Source: Phallusia fumigata (Eukaryota > Chordata > Ascidiacea > Phlebobranchia > Ascidiidae). From it: 64,000 nucleotides of DNA. The notes under the pieces are model-generated. The model searched no databases. It had not been told where the DNA came from and saw only the letters and a list, made by a program, of their open reading frames with translations. Made by a program: the position numbers and the translations under genes. Positions 38,976 through 49,608 of the stretch are shown piece after piece (position 1 is the stretch's first letter; each line of letters begins with the position of its first letter). Where the stretch lies: positions 62,001-126,000 of the forward strand of contig QXVZ01006928.1 of NCBI GenBank assembly GCA_008931825.1, written 5' to 3'.

Positions 38976-41098
38976 TCTGTAAAAAACAAAATTTTGACGT
39001 TGAGACATCGAGTTGGGAGTTTAAGCCGCAATTTTGCTGAACTTTTGATTTGCTGAAAGTTTATCGGGTTAGAATTTAAAATTAGAAAACAAATTGTAAT
39101 TTGGGTAAACTTTCAGGTACTTTTAACAAAAAACATAAAATGCTTAATTCAAAACATACTTTGAACAAATAATAAAAAAGGAAAATCTTCAAGGAAAATA
39201 AAGTTATGTGAGTCCAATATACAGAAAATAGAAGCAAAGTATTTTCCTTCCGTTGGCCATTGATATCTCTCCGGTAGGTGTCAGTGTTGAGCAGGCGGCG
39301 TTCTGTCAAAAACAGCTGTGACGTTATAACCTCGTGTGTGTAGTGAACGAGGTTTGTTAGATCATAATGCCGCATTGTTGTTGCAGCACATTTGAAGTGC
39401 TGAAGTAAAAAGCAGCAAATTGAAAAATGTTCTCGGATCAGGGAGTTTCTCCAGCGCTGCTGCAGCTTTGCTAAATACAGAAAGTGTCGAAAAGACGATT
39501 TGAAATATTTCGTTCAGTAATAGGCTTAAAACATAAAGCAGGAAATTTAGGTAAAATTTAACATTTAAGATTTAAAATAGTGCATGTCAGGTTTTAATTT
39601 CTGTGGGTCATTAAGTAATCGTGTCTGTTCCAAAGATAAATTGGAGTATATATGAGCGTAAAGTCTGCGTTATATTGGCATGCCGCCCAGCCGCCACTCA
39701 TCAATAATTAAGAGGCGAGAGCCTATCTTTTGCATTGTTCCACGACGCGCAGCTCCCAAGACGTTTAATTTCAGCTCAGCGACAGATTCTCGCAACTGCA
39801 GCGTTGAACCAGTTGAGTTAACCCCCAACACGGGACGCTCGGGAAAACTTCTTTGTGAGATCATAAAGAACCGGACGCGTAAATAAACAATACTCAACGA
39901 TAGCGCTTTGGCTATTGTGACGAACAATAGCAAGTTTTATGACGTCATAGAACAAGCACAGGCAACGTATTCCAGTGATGAGGCTATCCAAGGAAGGGAG
40001 TTAAAAGATTTGAAGTTATTCAGAAATACGGCAATGAAAAACATAACTGTTATAGAGCTTGTATGAATTTATTAATTTGTAAACTCGAAATGTGTAAGGA
40101 AGAATGCAAGGAAAATGGAAAGCGGCTGGTCCGATTGTTTACAAGCTTAACTTTGTCAGTAACAAACATCACACTACGTTTACAGTTGCTAGAGGTTGCA
40201 TATGATACACAGGTTATTAACAAATGAGTTTGCTAAAAAGGAAAAGTTTTTGGCAGCCATGAGTTTTCTCCAGTGTTTCTCAAACTGAGTCGCGAGAAAT
40301 TACGAGTGTGCCAAAAAATATTCGTTTTTGCAGAGTGCAATTCAAAAAAACGGGAGTGACTCTAAGGGCTTGATGACAAATGCGGGTTCCTATTTGTTAC
40401 CAAAAGCAGCGTCAACCAAACAAGTTTTCTAATCAATTTCTTTTGACAAACTTTTTGTGTTCTAGCTTGCAAAGTGTGCCAGGAAAAATACATAATTTGT
40501 TAATGTGCCGCAAACCAAAAAAATGAGAAACACCAGTTTACAGTCATTGGGAGAAATGCTGATGCGGCCAGCTACCTTCAGTTTAGCAAACCAACAAGAT
40601 TTTAAAATTTATTCTGAGTTTGAGATTTGAGCGCATTTTGTGGCAGCCACTATATCAGGCACTTCTTGTGTGGCTGACCATTATGTGGACGGTAAACATG
40701 TGTGGGTCAATTTTAAACAAATTACGCACAGTAAGTGTTTGTTTTACACATTGTACACGAGACTACAGAATCAACACAGACATTTATATCCCAAGGGATA
40801 GAGCATGATGACTATTAATCCCCCAGAGTGAAACCATGTCCCATTGGAACTTGTCAAACTCGAATTAACTTGATGTGTTGTCAGGCGATTTGTTGAATTA
40901 ATGTTTAAGGGGGAAGGCACCGTTTAAATGTAATTTTACGCTTTAATTCGAATTACGAGGCAGTGCCGAACAGAAATGCACAACACCTTTTTCCGAAATT
41001 GTTTTCTTTAAATTCCAGATTATTGTTAAAAGAAAATAAGAAACTAACTTATTGAGTCTGAAACCAAACAGTTTTAAATGTTTTTTGTGAATAACCAG
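38976..41098. other. Intergenic stretch at the strand switch
   Basis: Between the minus-strand galaxin genes and the plus-strand CUB family. A CpG-richer block at 39,670-39,935 is open on both strands (87 codons minus, 68 plus), but neither frame matches a known family. A hAT-like MITE lies at 40,270-40,536. A partial copy of the CAACAATCGCTG palindromic repeat family is seen near 40,025-40,075. Confidence 0.5.
40270..40536. mobile_element. hAT-like MITE
   Basis: The left end CCAGTGTTTCTCAAACTGAG resembles the complement of the right end, CTGGTGTTTCTCATTTTTTT. Inside both ends lie related blocks (GTGTGCCAAAAAATA and the complement of GTGCCGCAAACCAAAA). Length is about 267 bases with no coding potential. 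CAGTGTTTCTCA termini are typical of hAT-derived repeats. Confidence 0.55.
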
Positions 41099-42658
41099 AA
41101 ATGTTTGAAAACCAAACAACAATTCCAACACGAGAGGAAACGACTAACCGAAGTCCAGGTAAAAGTGAATGTTTTGTGTCTTTTGTGTCTCCTGCATCTT
41201 GTGAATATGAGGTTGATTCCCAACGTGGGCAGCCGGGAGCGTTTGCTATCATTAAGGGGGCACAGGAAAATAAATTAGCTGTTGCGGAAGGAATTCAACG
41301 ACAAAATTTTGCCTCTGGGAGGGAGGGGGCAAGAAACAAAGCGGAGAAACATTGGAAAGTGACGTCAGAAACACACTGTGAACACCAGAGCCCGCTCTGT
41401 TGCGATCCTAGCAAAGGTGACGACGCAAGTCATTATCTCAAAGACATTTCGCGGTTCGGGTTTAAGACTTGGAACGATGGCTTGAACATTAATATTTCAG
41501 CAACGATATAATGACACTTGTGCAGTTATCCTGAGAGAATTGAAGCGGGGAAACCGACAAACATGATTCTAAATTCGTTACGATTTCGAAAATTGACTTG
41601 TGTGAATATTTTATGACAGGAAACTTTAAAATTGTCGCAGAAAAGTCGCTTTAATGAGAGCTGGGATAATGGCGGGTCGGCTATTGTGGCACTTCACACG
41701 TATTGATTGGGACCCGGGTCTGCTGAATTAATGCCACACGAACATGTGTGAATTTATTTAAACAATGTAAGTCTTGAATACTAAACTCACTATTAGTGTT
41801 AATTCGATCTTTTCAGCTATAGCTAGTTCAACGAGAAAAAAGTGCTAGCTGCACACAGGCCGTTACTACCAGGCATATAAACTTGCAACATCTGGCAAAT
41901 GTTTTTTGCGTACCGACGTTTTGACGTTGCGTGTTTTTTGACAAGCTGAATAAACAAAATACAGTTTCCGCGCACGCACCGGCAGTTTGCATTGTACTTC
42001 ATTTTGGTGTCGAGACTTTAATTTACGCAAATTAAAAAAATGCGACAAGTAACTTTGCGCCGCTTTACTGAGTCATTCATGATGATGATAGCAACGTTTG
42101 TCGAAACGTAGAAAATGTTTCACACACAACTACTGGATTGTATCTTATCCATTGAGAAAATTTAAAACCGTAAATCATAAACCTATAAAAAAATTGCAAC
42201 TTCAATTTGCCTGAAGGAAAAATGAACAAAACTTTCAACAGATAAAATTATTGGTTAGAATTCACTAAACTAACAATTTGTTTCAGAGAATGATACGAAC
42301 GCTTTCACCCCTGCGCTTACAGTCACTCTGATCTTGCTGGCAATTATTTTCATCGCAGCTTTCATCCTGAGACTCTGGTAAGCTGTCCGCAAGGTGGCGG
42401 TGGTAAGCAGGATGTGAGATACAGTTCAAAAAGTACTTTTTGTGAATAAGATTCCGGAGGAGTTTTGTTTTTCTGTAGATTCTCAACATACGAAGTTAGG
42501 AATTTGGGCCTTATAGCTTCTCTGATGTTTATATTTTTGTTTATTTAACCAATTTCGTGTTTTTTTGGTGGAATATTTCCAGGAATCGTTGGCGAAAATA
42601 CAGGTCGACGTTTTTAGTTCCGAGGGAAAGTAGGAGTTATCTCTACGACTGGTATTGA
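41099..42658 (+). pseudogene. Partial CUB-TM family member (stalk, TM and tail exons only)
   Basis: Three exons fit together: 41,099-41,158 (MFENQTTIPTREETTNRSP, a Thr-rich stalk), 42,287-42,377 (ENDTNAFTPALTV then the helix TLILLAIIFIAAFILRLW) and 42,583-42,658 (WNRWRKYRSTF... to a stop, 24 residues). Their phases (1, then 2) equal those of the stalk, TM and first tail exons in the three complete downstream genes. No signal-peptide or CUB exon was found between 38.9 and 41.1 kb. It may be a decayed first member of the tandem array or a gene whose 5' exons were missed. A second possible tail exon (42,686-42,759, KKLKSKRKNNPEKENSEPYD...) is open but out of phase with the preceding exon. Confidence 0.45.
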
Positions 42659-44013
42659 ACATTTTCCACCTGAAAGTTGCAGAAAAAGCTGAAGAGCAAA
42701 AGGAAAAATAATCCAGAAAAAGAAAACTCTGAACCTTACGACGAATACGAGGGCTGAACACAACTAAAAACTACCACAAACTGCCACAAGCTTGAAACTA
42801 TGGACTGAACTTGGAGTAGTTAAAACAAACGTTTGTTTTTCCCGAAGGGTTGTTGAGATTTTTTCTCACCGTTCCACCCATGGACACAGGACTTTGAAGA
42901 TTAGCTTCATAAAAACTGCAATAAAACTTGCATGTAAGAAATAAAATGTTTACAAACATTTCAACAATCGCTGTGATCAATATAATATACTGATTGCACT
43001 GATGATGACAACAGCGATTGTTAAAACGTTTGCATTGTAATACATTTACTTTGTACAAGTTCTCTGGCAACTTTATATTTGATTAAGCTGCTCATGTCCG
43101 GTAAATCTTCAATTTTAAAACGCAGTCATCGTTACAACATCGCATTTTATTTATTGTTTTGTGCCTTTTTATGAGCAATAAACTACAAGTTGATTTATCG
43201 CCTTTAATAGTTTCGATAACTTCCATCAATCAGCATCGAACAGCTCATCTGTGTTCCGCTTACTATCTGTGACGTCATAATCACGAGAACGCGAGAAGCC
43301 CGAAGGCATTGTTGCTTTGTAACAAGCAGTTTGAGAACAGATAACAATAAGTCAGCGTTCTGCAGTTAGTGAAATTTAGAAAGTTGTAAAAATGTTAGTT
43401 TTTATCAATTTTAGATTTGGGCAAGTTTCTATTATTGTTTTGATTAGATTTGAAATTGTCGCGAGGTTTTCGAAAAGTTGTCAAACCGGTTTGTAATTAT
43501 AATTTTGCGGTGGTGAATAACGTGTTGCGCTTGTTACGAGTTTTACTGTACACAGCAATCGGGTTTTACAATAATTTTCGCGGTTGTAGTTTAGCTTCCG
43601 AGATAAACAATTGTGAGTTGAGATTTTTTGTGAAATTCTATGTCAGTTTATGTTTTGGTTAAAATTATACAGGATTTCAGATTCAATGACAACAATTAAT
43701 GAACAGAGTTAGTACTTCCGTGTATATAATGTCAAATGTCTGAGATCAATTAATTTCAAGTCCTAGTCACACAATTCACAGTTTTTAATATTCTCAATGA
43801 GAAGATACAAGTCAGCACCCCAGTTTGTAAAACATTTCCTATGTTCCTACAAACGCTGTTGTCATCATAAGGAATGTTTTGCACACACATGTACTGTTAT
43901 TTTCCCAATGAAATTATTTCAAATCACGAGAAAGAGTTTAACAACAGCTTTTAAAAACAAAAACATTACTTGTTTTGCATCAGTCCGCCGAGGTCGATAT
44001 TCAAACGAGGACA
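42659..44013. other. Intergenic upstream of CUB-TM gene 1, with a palindromic MITE
   Basis: About 1.35 kb. It holds a palindromic element at about 42,893-43,090, a partial copy of the second palindromic family at 43,835-43,930, a TGACGTCA site near 43,270 and the presumed promoter of the gene starting at 44,014. Short plus-strand frames at 43.45 and 43.80 kb have no recognisable features. Confidence 0.5.
42893..43090. mobile_element. Palindromic MITE, family 1 (CAACAATCGCTGTTGTCATCATCAG core)
   Basis: The left arm (GAAGATTAGCTTC... ACATTTCAACAATCGCTG) is mirrored by the right arm (CAGCGATTGTTAAAACGTTTGC... ATTAAGCTGCTC). The arms are separated by a short AT-rich centre and CACTGATGATGA. A second nearly complete copy is at about 60,143-60,320. 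Partial copies occur near 25,243-25,325, 37,478-37,560, 45,262-45,310 and 51,305-51,400. It has no coding capacity. Confidence 0.65.
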
Positions 44014-47000
44014 ATGAAAATTCTGCATTGTTTCAAACTGATTTGCATAATTCTGTTTCTTTGTCACATGTTTGTGACGTCATCTCTTGCTCAGCGAAAA
44101 GTCAAAAAGACGAAAAAAAGTGAGTTGGAAGACAGAGTCGGAAGAGTTAAAGAATCCAAAGTCGAAAAACACTAGTAACGGAAAATTATTTCCCCTGAAC
44201 CAAACTTAGTCGCCTTGATAACTAAAAGTTCTGCCGATTTTCTGACAACTTCGCTTACGAACCGTATTTTAACAAGTAGAATAATGAATCAAAGCAAGTA
44301 GTAACCACACTGTAAATAATTTGCAGTCACATCTTTAAACAAAATATCAATCACTTATATGAAGGTGGGTGTTCTGTTTATTGGGGTTAACAGCCATGAA
44401 AAGTTAAAGTCCCAAATGATAAATGTGGATTCTGTGTCATGGTTGTCATCTGTTTAAAACCACACACTTTTCGCAAATATGCGATTTGTTAAGATGTATC
44501 ATTGCATATTTTACCATATTGTTGTATCTGCAACAAGAGGCAGAAACAGGTTTTAACGTAAAGTTCATAATTATTCACCAGCAGGTGGCAGTGTTGATGG
44601 GAAGTGGCGTCCAATGAACCGGAAACCCCCTGCGAGGAAACCAGCTCAGAAACCTGGGACGGGCCAAACAAACAAAAAAGCGCGGGAATTTATTTCCCCA
44701 GTGCTGAGGCGTTTTAAAGGGGAAGCACCACTACAGCGTCCCTCATGTGAGTAGCGTCAGAGTTGCTAATCTAACCGCGTCAAAAGACCTACAGACAAGA
44801 GTACTAACCCGATTCGATAACTAACCAGATTCGAATAATTACCCGATTCCAGTAATGGTGAAGCAATGACCGTTACAGTCTACTCTGCAGTGTTTGCGGA
44901 GGTATCACGCAAGAAAATTGTGTAAAAACAAAAATAATTCAACTTTGTTGATTCACAACATGAATAAATATTACATACCCGCGTTAACTTGACCCACTCA
45001 AGCTTATTGCTTAGAAACATTGTTGCGAATAGTTTGCATTGATCTTGTTTTGCAGGGATTCATTGCATCAACAACATCCAGGCTTCCGGAAATTGGGCAA
45101 CGATCCGTAATTCAGGATACGAAGAAGGAATTTTCGGACAACTTCAATGCACGTGGATGTAAGTTACAGGGAAGTTCGGTGGAAAAGCTGAAAAATGGAG
45201 GCTGCTTAATTCATCTATTTACATGAAAAAGGAAATATAACTATCAGAAACCTAATAGCTTTCAAATACAAAAGTTGTAACAATCACTGTTGTCATCATC
45301 ACTGCAAATGCTATTTTTTAAGTCTCTGTCTTGTGTAAAACTGTATAAAACCTCAACAAATTTTCCGAATTCTGTTTTAAAACCAAATCACAGATTTTAC
45401 GGAACTCCGGGAATGCGACTCCGCCTCTCCTTCGAAACAATGGATTTGCAAAAGTCGGAAAACGGGAATTGTAATTCACAGTTCGTCGACGTCATCGACC
45501 TGGAAGTTCAAAAATCCCAGGGCCGGTTTTGCGGAAGTAGAATTCCCGGCGATTACGTCACAGAGGGTATGTGCATCATCAGTGTGACGTCATATTCAGC
45601 TTCATTGTTTAAAGTTCTTTACTCGTTCGTAGGTTCAGAGTTGCGACTCGACATCCAAGCGGATATTTCACCACTTCACCACAAGGGATTTATGGCTTCG
45701 GTGAGAGTCGAACCCGCGTCCGTCCAACCTGGAATGAGAGGTGAGTTTACAAGATAACAACTTCGGGATGTTTTGGCTCACAGTTTTCACCCATGCGTGA
45801 CTGAGTATCACGTGATCTTGTAGTTGGATTTCTATGAGTAGATCCCAATGTGTGGCTGTAGTTCATTGATTTCAGAGATTTCAGAGATAGTTCATTGATT
45901 TCAGAGATGACTAAATTAGTCTACGACTTCCATGTCGATTTGGTTTGTGCTGACTCGATGAACAACTGCAACCCGTCATACTCTTCATTGTCAAATGCCT
46001 GTACAATGTTGTATTTCATATCCTCTGTATATAACTGTGAATTACATGCTTGCGCATATTTGACACAGTGATCTGCCCTGAAGGTTTCATGCAGACCAGC
46101 GATAACGACACACTCATATATGAAGCATAATATGCCAGGCCTGCAGGAGGTTATATCTTGCAGTTTGTACCAAATCAGAGTGGTCGTGGACTGGAAAATC
46201 CTGGGCTTGATGATTGTTTTCTGTCGTGGGTTCGAATCCCACCGCAGGCTAGATTTTCCAGCCTACGCCTTGCTGAATAAAAATGCTTGGGAGACCGACT
46301 ATGATTCGGTATAACGTATCTTGCGGCCCTGGCGTATTGTGATAGACTCAGTGCATATTGAGTTCCGCTGTAAGGTTGCGCGATGGTGAAACACAACAAA
46401 AATCGAATCGAATCAGTTTTTTTAGCACACTTGTGAACATAAGTAATCCATCAGATCCGTGTTTAGATCGCAGTCTTCGAGGTCACGACCCCGTCACAGA
46501 AGCTCCAACTACTCGACCGAGAACAAGGTACAGGGGTTGTGGGTTCGATTCCTCACAGGTAGAATTCCAGAACTCAACATTGGTGTGACGGTTAAATGCT
46601 TGTTTTAATCTATTTTTGAAAAGTTAGGAGGAAAATAGCTGGGAAGTTTGCGATACCGTTAAAAACCTTATTTTCCAAATATATTTGAGAAGTTAGATTC
46701 TCGCTGTCAGTTTGGTGCAAAACTGCCGACAAACCGATGAAAGTTTTTTTTAAAAGCAATCCAGAAATTGTGCAATGGTAAAGCTTAACTTTTCATTCAA
46801 AATTATCCAACAATCAGTAATTAAAGAAAAAGGTGTATATTTCGAACGTATGGTCACCGTACGTCACTTATTCAAATAGAATAACACAGTAATAACACAT
46901 AGAGATTCTGTGAGAGCAATTTGAAACCAACTTGATTTTGAATCACCTTGTTACTGTCAGTTGTTTGTGCAGAATCGTAATCCGTCGCCGACCAACGACA

Positions 47001-48472
47001 CCGAACCCAGCTACAAGAAGGGTGAAAAGCAATGTGGTTCCGACTAACAACCAGCAGAAACCTTACGGCGAAAACTTGTACGGACAAAACCACCAACCTC
47101 AGCTGATAAAAGAAGGTGGGGAGATTGCATTGCACAATAATGAAGAAGTGCTGATCAGAAAGTCCAAAAAATCCAGCCTCTCAATTATGCGTAGTGTTGA
47201 TAACAACATAATTTTATTAATTGACGATTTTACCTGATGCATTTGCAGACGAGAAGCCCACGAACGGAGCACTGCCGATGTACGCTTACATTCTGATTGC
47301 TGTTGGATGTATTTTCATACTTATGCTCGGCACAGCTTATGTCTTTCGCAGGTAACAAATAAAAAGGCGGAAAAACACTTTTCTACAAAATGCTTCATTT
47401 GAATTTCCATAAAATTTATCTGTTACCGTCGCATTTTGTTCCCTCGTTATTGCAATGGATTTCGTTAAACACGTGATAAACTCCCACAATCTTTCGACAG
47501 ATCACTTATTAAACGAGTGAAGGAAATAAGAGGAACAAAAGAAACGTTCGAGAATGAGAAGGAACAACCACGTCACAATGATGACGATTATTACTATGAC
47601 AACCACCAACGTTTCGCGATCCCTGAGGAAATGACGTCATACAACACAGCTTTAAACGGAAGAAGACGCAGAAGCGTCATATTCGAAGGTTTGTGGCGTA
47701 ATTATTGAATGACTTCAAACAAAAGTGAATTGAACGACTTTACAAACGGTTCGGTGCCGAAGCCATGTTGCGTGACGTCATCATTGGCGCGTCACTGTAT
47801 TTGTGACGCTAGATCCATTGTCACGTATTTGTATCACAATCTAAAGTTTAAGATTTTTTTCTCAGACGAATACCTGGCGGCAGTGGAGCGTGAACAGCAG
47901 TCACGTGACGTGAATATGATGTCTATGAACCCGGGTTTAAGGAGGTCACAAAGTTTGACAAATATTTACGACAAAAACCCGCACTTCCAGGGTTGGGACT
48001 ATCCCTACAGGTAACACTGATTTAATACCCATATGACGTCACAGCATATAACCGTTTATGACGTCACAGCGATCCTGTGTACGATGAGGATCGTCAATCG
48101 GTTCGTTCGGTGGATTCGGTTCGTTCTTCGATGCGACACCCAGATCACGAAGAATACAAGAAGATGAAGTTGCTAGAGCGTAGCAACTCACTGAAGCGGA
48201 ACGATGACGACGAGATGACCCCGTATAACCCCGGGCGCCCACAACCCAACAATCCGGGGTATTATGACGACACAATTAACCTGCACCGTCAGCAAGGGGC
48301 GATTATGATGCAACAGTTGGGAAATGTGGGAATATCGCGAAGTATGAACGATATATCGAACTTGGACGACGATAATTTGCATAAACCTCGCGCGGTATCG
48401 ATGGCTGAAATTCCCGTCGAAGGAAGTTTGCTGAAAAGACAAATGAGTAGACGTCAGAGTTTCCACATGTGA
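44014..48472 (+). CDS. Single-CUB transmembrane protein, family member 1
   Basis: Eleven exons: 44014-44119, 44585-44746, 45056-45158, 45394-45566, 45633-45740, 46500-46527, 46973-47115, 47249-47351, 47501-47688, 47866-48010 and 48070-48472. They sum to 1662 bases, in frame, for 553 residues. Signal peptide 1-26 (CFKLICIILFLCHMFVTSSL), then a basic linker (27-89). The CUB domain is about 90-217 with four cysteines in WIHCI, LQCTW, GNCNSQF and GRFCG, followed by PGDYVTEG. A T/P/R-rich stalk follows, with the helix at about 284-306 (YAYILIAVGCIFILMLGTAY) and a 245-residue tail. The tail has RRSQSL (397-402), clustered acidic/Tyr residues and RRQSFHM at the end. The 28-base sixth exon rests on phase and splice signals alone. 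An upstream in-frame ATG (43,975) would add 13 residues; 44,014 gives a better signal peptide. Role unknown; a receptor or adhesion function is inferred. Confidence 0.85.
46120..46420 (+). repeat. tRNA-derived SINE-like repeat
   Basis: It lies in the intron before the short sixth exon of CUB-TM gene 1. A strong B-box-like sequence (GGGTTCGAATCCCACC, about 46,229) is followed by a non-tRNA body and a tail of AATCGAATCGAATC (about 46,403-46,416). B-box plus oligonucleotide-repeat tail fits a SINE. Another B-box (GGGTTCGATTCC, about 46,543) lies just after the sixth exon, and one on the minus strand at about 61,866 (GGGTTCGAACCC) sits in an intron of CUB-TM gene 3. A-boxes are degenerate, so none is a tRNA gene. 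Confidence 0.45.
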
Positions 48473-49608
48473 CGTCACAACTGCTCTTTGTGACGTATCT
48501 TTGTTTATGTGATGGAAAACGGAAGGTTGAAAAGGAGAAGCTACATTATCTCTTGCATGATTCAAGTTGTTTCCACATTTGTGTTTATCTCTGTATCGCG
48601 ATTGTGTATTAAAACCGATTTGTGAAATTTTGTTTGAGTTTTATCATTAGAGAAATTGCAAGTTGCAAGGGTGACTACTACGTCATAGTACGTCACACGT
48701 TGCCATAGTACTTTTAAAACATTAAAGAAATTGCAAGTTGCATTGCGTTTGCAGCATAAGATGCAAGATATTAAAACTGTTGTACTTTTATGGATATTTA
48801 ACATAAGAAGCGACGTAAGGAAATGGAATGGTTCAACAATTTATAATTTGTACACATTAAAATAAATAGAAGGAATCCTACGCAAACAGAGCCACTAAAT
48901 AACCGAGGTTTATGACACAAGACACCCTACAGTGTTACGTCACAAGTGAGACAAGTAAAGGAGAACACGTTGATTGTGCCCAGAGGCATTTTAAGCTTGC
49001 CGGACTTGTTTTTGGCCAATAGCGAGGAAGTGATTGTCGCCGTCACAATGCGCCTCAGTTACATCACAAAATCATCACAATGCATTTTCTCTATTATGGA
49101 GCTAAGTTATTTATGTGATTATGTGGGAAATGTTAGCGAGGTGGAATGGAGATTATCGTAGGGCGAATTGTTGATTAGGTTGAAGCTGCTTACCAGCAGT
49201 CAGTTCAGTTGGAAATTTAGTTAGCTCAGTGTTTTGAAGTTAAACCACTAAGCTAAGTTGATGGTAATGTGGTTTAGGGCAACAAAAAACATTATTCTGT
49301 TTTGAAAAGTTTTTGGCTTTGGAAAAAAGAATTAAATGTGAAAAAGTTGCAGCAAACGCTGTGAGCTTACAGCCAAGATTTCCACGGGACTTTTTTCAGT
49401 TTTCAAACAGTTTTATTTCTCATCTTTTGCCTCATAATTTAGCTGTTGAAAGTGGTTAAACCTACAAAAGCGAAATGAATTTTTTGCACTGTCGAATACC
49501 TTCAATTTAATATTGTTTCCAGGTCAGTAGGATCATTATTTAAAATCAATTAAAACACAAAAGTAGTAAAAATTATCGTCAAAACATTTGAAAGAAAATG
49601 TCGCAACA
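48473..49608. other. Intergenic between CUB-TM genes 1 and 2
   Basis: About 1.1 kb. It contains the 3' UTR of gene 1 (an AATAAA lies near 48,861), a duplicated GAAATTGCAAGTTGCA motif around 48,652 and 48,725, and a block at 48,671-48,712 shared with an intron of gene 2. The frame at 48,946-49,161 has no recognisable domain. The gene 2 promoter must lie just before 49,609. Confidence 0.5.

Noticed and set aside
42686-42759. Lys/Glu-rich exon (KKLKSKRKNNPEKENSEPYD) as the tail of the partial CUB-TM gene
   Set aside because: Open and preceded by an acceptor, but its phase does not fit the TM exon or the exon at 42,583. Kept only as a remark.
46190-46260. tRNA gene
   Set aside because: A good B-box is present, but there is no matching acceptor stem or clear A-box. 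A SINE-like repeat fits better.
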